This document shows, one piece after another, positions 57,109 to 64,000 of a stretch of DNA of 64,000 nucleotides (position 1 is the stretch's first letter; each line of letters begins with the position of its first letter). The DNA comes from Polydactylus sextarius (lineage: Eukaryota > Chordata > Actinopteri > Polynemidae), in NCBI GenBank assembly GCA_016801845.1, contig CM028907.1, forward strand, positions 22,632,598-22,696,597, written 5' to 3'. Below the pieces are notes generated by a model, which did not search any database, was not told the DNA's origin, and saw only the letters and a program-made list of their open reading frames with translations. Both the position numbers and the translations under genes were made by a program.

Positions 57109-60000
57109 TTAAGTGTTGGTCTTGCAAGTGCAGGTGATCTTGCATTGGATGGTGCAAACAGTCAACATCTTGATGAGCAGCCCCAAGCTGACGAGCACAC
57201 AGAACCAGGGTTGAAGCCATAAACTGTGGGGACCTGGACATAGAGAGAAACTGAAGCTACAGCCAAAAATACTGTCATGAACTTACAACAATCACACCCT
57301 TACTTTGTAACACGGTGCCTTTCCCAACCGTTAATCCCGTTCCCATTTTGGCGATGCAGTAGTACAACCCGAGGTCCTGCTCCTCAATGCTGCTGATCAT
57401 TAACACCAGAGATCGGTTCATCAGGTTCACAGAAAAACGAGGGTTGAGCTGAGACTCTGAGAAACATACATGGAGGATGAGGAAGAGACAGAGGTGAAGA
57501 GCGTTCCCCCAGCAGCCTAATGCTACAGCAGCTTACCTAAAGGAGCTCAACTCTACTTGCATTTTTTGGTTTTCCATCATCATTTTGTTACCTGCTCTGG
57601 CAAGGTACTAAGTGAGTGGAGTAGATACTAAAACGAGACACAGAAACGTGAACAGACTGCTGACTACCGATTGGTCAGAGGGAATGTCTTCACAAGTCCA
57701 CCATTTCTAAACACCAGCAGGACACCCCAAACTGGGGTTTAAAAATGGTGAGCTTGAGCTGGTTCCATCAGAGAGGAGCCTGTTAACTGAAGACTCTACC
57801 TCCGATTCTGCTCTTAGAGACTCAAGGAACCACAAGTAAACCTGCAGTTTGTGATCACAGTTGTCTGTTTGGAAAATAAGGAACTATGAAGTGTTTCAGA
57901 TATGTTTGAGCCTATCATTAAGGGCTTTAGGTATAGGTAAGCAAGAGGATGTTTAATTCTACTCGACATAATTTTCACAGGAAGCCAATGAAGAGCAGCA
58001 ACTAAAGGAGAGATATGATCTCTGGTCCTACTTCCTGTCAGTATTTGTGCTGCAGCAATCTGAGTTATTGACTCAGTTATGTGCTGCACCGCTCCAGGGT
58101 TGCCGCAGGGTTTTGAAAAGTATTAAAAGGTTGTAAATAAAATGAGCAAAAAATTAAGGCCATTCAAAAGTTTTAAAAGCTATCTGACGAGGTATTAGAT
58201 TTAGGTTACAGATTTCAGGTTTACTTTTCAAGTTATGAGTGACCATGTGTGTTAACAAGTTCTGCTTACATTTATTCATATGTGAGTTTTTTATGGTGTC
58301 TTTTCCAAGCCATATCTCAAGGAAGCACTGATAAGATGCATGCACATGGATATTGATTTTACAAGTGCTTTCACAACATTCATGCAAAGAATCCCTGCTT
58401 GTACAAACAAAATTGTGGCCGGCACAAGGATAAAACTTCACTTTGATCGCTGCTCTCAAGCTCACAAAACATCAGATAACTGACTGCCTGATGATAATTC
58501 TGGTATTTTGTACTTAAATCCCTGTGAGTTTCCTATCTTTGCAAATAAGCATTTAAAGTGTTTTATATAAGATTCACCTTGTAATGAGTCATTTAACCAT
58601 CAGAGTGACTAAGAAGCTGGTACATTAAAATTCTTGTATAGGGCACCTTTAATGCTTAAAAAAGATTCAAAAGGTATTAAAAGGTGCTAACTTCAACTTC
58701 AGCGTTTCTGTATATACCCTGTTCTCGCAACCGTCTCAGTTCATCTACCTTGGAATGGTCGTCCACTTCGGAGGCCGGAGGTGAGGACCACCGTTGGGGC
58801 ACGATCTTCGTTGTGTTTCAGCCACGTTGTATCGTAAAGGTAGGAGATGTTACAGTCCAGAGTAACATTTGAACCAAGGAGGACATGTTGGAAACCAGCG
58901 GCAGACACAGACAGTGTCCAAGACCTGACAACCATCATAAACCCTGGAACAAATCAAGTGGACAATGACCTTCAAAAACAAAGAACACCTCACTTTCAAT
59001 GTAAAGAGGATACTCTGTCATCAAAACTCACCGCTAAACAAAGACCTCTTTTTTTAAAAAAAAATTAGCTGCTTTTTTTTTTTTTACTGTTTGCATATAT
59101 CTGACCTATATATAAAATAAATGTATGACTCTTTCCAAATATAGCTTTTATATGTGTCCTCCCTGAATGTTGTACGAGTTAGTACTTCTGTAATTTTGTG
59201 TCTGTTCACCACCACAATGGATTTGAAACAAAACCATTAGGACGTGCTTTAAATGCAGACTTTCAGCTTTAATTCAAGGGGGTTAAAAATAGCCACTTAG
59301 GAATTAAAGACAATTTGTGTGAGCAGAATAACAGCAAAAATAACAGGGTGATTTACTCACAATCCCTTCCTGGTGTTTTGTTATTTCACAATAAGTTAAG
59401 CAGATTAAAGGTCTAGAGTTGATCCTAAGTTTGGTATTTGGTAGCTGTTCAAGGTCTGCAGACACGTCAGTGCAAGTGATAGACTGAAAAAACATAACAA
59501 ACTGATCAGAGAGAGAGAGAGAGAAGAGGCAGAAACTTTAGATTTTGTTAACAATTTGGTCATAATAATTTCTTAAAAAAGAAGAAATGCACTGATGAGC
59601 GTAGCAACAGCAAAATGCCTGGAAGACCAGGGAAGGAAAAAAACCTTTACAGCATCTACGCAAATGAAGAATCGTTGTGTATCATTGTCATTAAGTGTTC
59701 ATGAATGTAAATACAAAGTGCAAACCACTGGTAACAATGATGAACAGACATGAGATCAGACTTTGACAGGAAACATTTAAAAAAGTCTTTCCAGTTCTTG
59801 ATCAAGATTTTCTGGACAGATGAAACCAAGATGAACATCTTCCTATTATTATATTAGGGAGTAAAACAACAGGTATGTACCATGTCCTATAAACAAACTA
59901 AATGCCTTTATGTTATTTATCTTATTTACACAACGTCATATTCTGTCTCTACATGGTCACGGCTTCATAATTCTCCTCTGCTCTCTGTAGCACGCAGTTC

Positions 60001-60069
<69 letters not shown>

Positions 60070-61008
60070 ACAGTGGACAGAGTGTGTCAGAAATTTGTGG
60101 TGTTAACTACGTGGAAAGCAGACAAAAATATCTGCATTTTTTTTTTCCATTTCACCTTAATGTACCTTTTGCCTTGATTTTGATGAGACTGGACTGCATT
60201 TACATTAAAGTTTTCTAGACTTTTTAAACTTTGTCTGAAGAAAAGTCTTTATTTTAACTTTAAAGGACTTTTCATCCCAAAGACCCCGCTACCTCTAAAA
60301 AAGATTTTATTATTAATTTGCTTCTCTTCCTTGCAAAGTTTTATATTCACAAAAATAAATTTATGACAAAAACCTCTTTCCTTATCTTTCATCAGAGAAT
60401 TCAAAAGCTATGTGACAGTCCTTAACATTACAAATGGATAACGACCTAAAACAAAAGAGTTTTGAGGCAAACAAAAGTCATCTGATGTCAACCCTGCTGA
60501 GCTGCTTTTCACTGACTGCAGATCAAATTTAGAAATAAGCAAAGGCAGCAATGAATCTCAGAGGAGGAAACTCACTCATCATGTGGTGATGGCTATTTAT
60601 TCTCGACCCTCTGAAAATTTAGAACTTTGTGCTAGAAATCAGTAAAAAACAGTAAATGTTAAAATAATATTTTTGTTAAACCCCTTGACTCAAAGCGGAA
60701 GGTGTCACAAAACTTGTCTCTGTCTAATGAGCCCAACTGTATAAACTGCTGTTAAATATAAGTTTCCAATAAAGTAACGTTGTTTTAGTAAAGTAAAAAT
60801 ATTATGGATTTAATTGATAAATTGTAGATGAAACTGCCATTTGACATGTTGCTGTTATCAAAGTGTCATGTTACAAGTGAACATAACATCTTCTCATACA
60901 CATGGAGCCTGATATTTATCTACTCATCACAACATGATGTTAGGATGTAGAATATGTTTATTACTCACCAACAAAAATGGCTTGAACGCAGTTGGACTCC
61001 ATCTTCAT
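57109..61008 (-). CDS. Single V-set immunoglobulin membrane protein, charged transmembrane segment
   Basis: Four minus-strand exons: 61008-60969, 58943-58749, 57456-57304 and 57233-57109. All are GT-AG with phase 1 joins, giving 170 residues. The leader (MKMESNCVQAIFVGGFMMVV...) is a weak signal peptide spread over exons 1-2. The V-set has GSNVTLDCNISYLYDTTWLK (first Cys and core Trp) in exon 2 and SSIEEQDLGLYYCIAKMGTG (second Cys in D-x-G-x-Y-Y-C) in exon 3, then a J-like VGKGT strand. Exon 4 encodes the membrane span WFCVLVSLGLLIKMLTVCTI and a 14-residue Cys/Thr/Lys tail with no ITIM or ITAM. A lysine inside the span is typical of receptors that pair with acidic adaptor chains. It is probably a fish immune-type receptor of unknown ligand. 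I cannot give a symbol. Confidence 0.8.
57814..58100 (-). mobile_element. LINE reverse-transcriptase fragment
   Basis: The minus-strand words AAAQILTGSRTRDHI and AALHWLPVK match the thumb region seen at 7486-7701. Downstream residues are rearranged or deleted. It lies in intron 2 of the Ig gene. Confidence 0.65.
58944..60968 (-). other. Intron 1 of the Ig gene
   Basis: About 2 kb with no exon or mobile-element protein seen. It includes short poly-A/T runs near 59050-59085, a GA tract at about 59508-59524, and the CA microsatellite at 60003-60067. Confidence 0.55.
60003..60067. repeat. (CA)32 microsatellite
   Basis: An uninterrupted CA run in intron 1 of the Ig gene. Confidence 0.95.
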
Positions 61009-62579
61009 GTCTGTGGATTTTACTGTCTGTGACAGGATGACTGACACACTGACACACACAGACACGCAGACACACACACACACACATACACTTCCTTGGC
61101 AACTATTTCTATTCAACATGCACCTCTAGTTTAATTTCCTCAGGTTGCAATCTGTCAAACTTACACTTTTAATATTTCTGACTAATGTTGAGCTAAAAAG
61201 CAGCATGAAGAGCCAACAGATCCTTATAGTTTCTCATTTGGAGTTATGTTTTATTATTATTATTTGTTTTTTCTTTTTTTTTTTTATTGTTTTGTTTTTA
61301 GTTAGTTTGGTTATTTTGAATGCACATGCTCAAACACATATATGGTGTTACATGTACAGGTTTGGCGGTAGTTGGGGGCTTTAAAGGAAGTCACAGCGAG
61401 ATGTAACTGGCAGTTTCAAACCACAGTTTTCCTGAGAACAGCGCTGCACGACACGTGTGAACAACGCCGCACAAACCAACAGTTCAGGTTCTCTGACATG
61501 TTAGTTTGTGATCAAAACAAAACTTCAGCTCATTTGATCTGAAGCCACAGATGTTGTGATACTTGATGTGATCAGTGATCAAATCTGTGCTCTTATAATT
61601 AGTGATTTTTCTTTGAAAGGTCCTGTATCTTAAATATCAAAGTACAGTAGTTAATACAATAGTAGTGGTAGTAGTAGTACAGTAGTAAATACAGTGACAC
61701 AGCGCCCCCACCAGGAGGAGTCTAGTGTCACAGATCCTGGTTTAACTTATAGGAGTAATCAAACAATTCACCGTTCAGGGAAATTCCACTTAGATGTATT
61801 TATTCTTCTTTCCAGTCTGTAACATCCAGGTGAGAAAATTAACAGGCAGATCAAACCTTACATGACATAATGTTGTTTCATTCACTAAACCTGTTTTAAC
61901 TAATCAATGACATCATTCTTTAAATCACCACAAACATAAAATATGTGTTTTTCTACACTATTACTGGATAAAGTTAGATATAGTTTCAGTCAGGATTTGG
62001 CATCGTCACATTATCTAAAACCCTACTTGTTTGTTTTTTTAGAACTTTATCAGATGGATGTGTTATACAGCTGTTATCTATTTTATCTGTTAGCTAGCTA
62101 ATGTTGCTAATATTAAATATCTGAAAAACAAAAACAAAACAACAACAAACACTTTCTTTTGCTGTGTCTCAGTGTTGTTGTGGAAGTCACTGTACTTTCC
62201 TTTTTTTCAATTCTAACTTCCACTTTTACTTCACTACATTTCCTGACTATTACATATTTTTTCTCTGATACATTTTCAGAGTTCAGTGTTGTAGCAACTA
62301 ATAACTTCACAAAGTTCATAATTACATTATTACATTGTGCTCATGATTCTATCACATTATGAGCCTATTCTCACATTATAAACGTTTATTACATTAAAGT
62401 TATTACATTATCAGTTGCTACAAATGTCGTTACAAAAATCAGATGAAATGAAATGTGGTGATAAAAAAAGAACAACTTTTGTACTTTTGTTCAGACTTGA
62501 GACATTGTCTTTGAAAATTGTTGTTGTCTCCATGTTTTAAAGTGTTGGATAAACTTTACAACATTCCTGTTTTTATTAT
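61009..62579. other. Intergenic between the Ig gene and the PRY-SPRY gene
   Basis: No gene is recognised. There are CA tracts at about 61050-61090, a poly-T/ATT run at 61250-61300, and a degenerate fish repeat at 62160-62260 (TTTTACTTCACTACATTTCCTGAC). Confidence 0.5.
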
Positions 62580-62705
62580 ATCAATACGTACTTATATGTA
62601 CTTGTACATTTACTTATAGAGTACACGTCATACTTAAGCATAGTAAATACTAGATAAAATTTTTTTGATTGAGTATCTGTACTTTTACTCTAGTGTGACT
62701 GTCAG
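62580..62705. repeat. Fish interspersed repeat, copy related to 56330-56525
   Basis: Contains CATACTTAAGCATAGTAAATACTAGATA, then TTGATTGAGTATCTGTACTTTTACTCTAGTGT. A TA microsatellite follows at 62736-62759. Confidence 0.55.
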
Positions 62706-62996
62706 GTAAATTATACATAATATATGTCATTTACATACATATATATATATATATATATACATGCTGTTATATATATATAATACTGGTCTCAGTTGTCATA
62801 ACTGCACTTTTACACATTTGCTATTCTGAGCATTGGACATGGACACTCTTGCATATGTGGAGGGAGCGCACAGGCTATAAAAATGGCGACCAAAGAAGGA
62901 GAATGTGCATTTGGTGGTGGTGCAGTTTCCAAACTGTGGGAAACTGTTTGTTCAACCACAGCCAACAATTTTCGACGACCAGAACTGGGACATAGA

Positions 62997-63631
62997 TTAA
63001 TGAACCTTCCAGAACCCGAACCCTGGATAGATCGGTTGAGTGAATGTGGTGTTGAAGGTGTGGAGGTGGATCAGTGAGTCAGAGGAGACTCTGTAGAAAG
63101 ACACAGTACCAGCAGGACAGTCCACATGCACTGCTACTCTGTGAGAGACTGAGGAGGAGGAGGAGGAAGAGGAAGCCTGGAAGTCTGTTCTTCTGTTATC
63201 GTGCCACACAGAGTAAAGATCATCGGTACAGAAGAGACTCCAGGACCGAGCAGTGACTGCAAACATGCTGTGATCCCTGAGTCTGTTTCTGTAAGTCACT
63301 GCTAAATCCACCTTCCCACTGTACTCCACCTGCCAGTAACAGCAACCAATCAGACTGTCTCCACACAGCAGCTGCCAGTAGTCAAACCTGTCTGGATGAT
63401 CTGGATACCGCTGCTCCTCCATCACTGACGTCACTATCATGCCGTCGTTGGACAGTTTGATGTTCCTGCTCATGGTGTTTGAGTCCAGTTTTAGTTCACA
63501 GGTGTCTGAAGGAGAGAACGAAACAACTTTCTTGGATCTGCAGATACACAAGCTGCCCTATTTTCAAAGTAAACACACACTTACACTTTGTCAGACCAGG
63601 TTTCAGTCTCTGCTCTCCACCATGTTCCAGC
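62997..63631 (-). CDS. PRY-SPRY (B30.2) domain gene, last two exons, 5' part outside the window
   Basis: Minus-strand exon 63631-63585 encodes LEHGGEQRLKPGLTK, a linker seen just before B30.2 domains in fish NLR-type and related proteins. Phase 1 joins it to the last exon, 63505-62997 (TYTCELKLDSNT, RFDYWQLLCG, CYWQVEYSG, YPGFGFWKVH, stop). The acceptor at 63632 has an eight-T tract, and the phase shows coding exons further upstream beyond 64000. B30.2 domains bind proteins in innate immunity. Whether the front is NLR, TRIM or another type cannot be seen. The domain ends right after the YPGFGFW strand, so the usual last beta-strand residues are missing. A run of eight Ser lies in the middle. 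It is not a close copy of the TRIM B30.2 at 9228. Confidence 0.8.
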
Positions 63632-64000
63632 CTGAAGGAAAAAAAAGGGTCATGTTTTCAGTGAAATTAGAGAACTGGAGTGATAACGATGAATTGTGAT
63701 GTTTCACTGACATTCAGTGACAAAACACATTCAGTGGTGTTTAAGCACCTTTATGGACACTAACTGCAGAAAAAAAATGTTGATTAATAAAGTTAAACAA
63801 GTACTATGCAAGTCGGGACACTTTTTCTCTAAGAAGCTCCGCCTACACTCTTAGTAAAGTTGAGTGTAAAGTCGAGTCAGATCCACGATATGTAGCAAAA
63901 TGTTTAATTCAACAAACAAGAACTCAAGGAACAGAGGTGCTGAACGCCCTGCTGCATGACGCCAGCCTTACAACTACCAGCTTTTTAAATCAGCTGGATT
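63632..64000. other. Intron of the PRY-SPRY gene at the window edge
   Basis: No further exon is recognised before the edge. It is intronic by inference from the open phase of the exon at 63631. Confidence 0.45.

Overview
This window is vertebrate nuclear DNA, almost certainly from a teleost fish. Genes are split by GT-AG introns. There are long CA/GT microsatellites, Ty3/gypsy, LINE, hAT and tRNA-SINE remnants, and the immune-type families are ones expanded in fish (single-exon-type TRIM, PRY-SPRY, V-set Ig). The species cannot be named from the sequence alone.

Layout. 1-8.9 kb has no intact gene. It holds repeats, a broken PRY-SPRY copy (3.4-4.0 kb, minus), a decayed gypsy pol (5.8-7.4 kb), a tRNA-derived SINE at its edge, and two LINE pieces. 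9.2-10.9 kb (minus) carries a TRIM-type E3 ligase whose reading frame is broken just after the expected ATG. A 2.24-kb hAT-like element (11.15-13.39 kb) lies directly upstream, probably inside the 5'UTR intron. Next comes a block of conserved genes: tomm20 (plus, 5 exons, 14.28-16.82 kb), rbm34 (minus, 11 exons, 18.67-21.76 kb), tbce (plus, 15 coding exons, 22.47-27.13 kb) and nid1 (minus, 20 coding exons, 30.83-55.46 kb). I recall the human orthologues as lying close together on chromosome 1q42, so this looks like an old linkage group. The last 9 kb has a four-exon V-set immunoglobulin membrane protein (minus, 57.1-61.0 kb) and the two last exons of a PRY-SPRY gene that runs off the right edge (minus, 62.997 to beyond 63.631 kb).

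The genes do unrelated jobs: mitochondrial protein import (tomm20), nucleolar RNA binding (rbm34), tubulin folding (tbce), basement-membrane assembly (nid1), and probable innate immunity at both ends. tomm20 and rbm34 converge with poly(A) signals about 90 bp apart, rbm34 and tbce diverge from a 0.7-kb spacer, and tbce and nid1 converge.

Exon boundaries were worked out by hand from splice sites, reading phase and recalled protein-family similarity. All phases close in tomm20, rbm34, tbce, nid1 and the Ig gene. The one exception is the nid1 exon 2/3 junction, where the best splice sites are out of frame by one base. I found no single new multi-gene system. The best leads are that junction, an expanded Pro/Tyr linker in nidogen, a tbce splice donor made by a GT microsatellite, the broken TRIM start with its upstream hAT insertion, and an Ig receptor with a lysine in its membrane segment.
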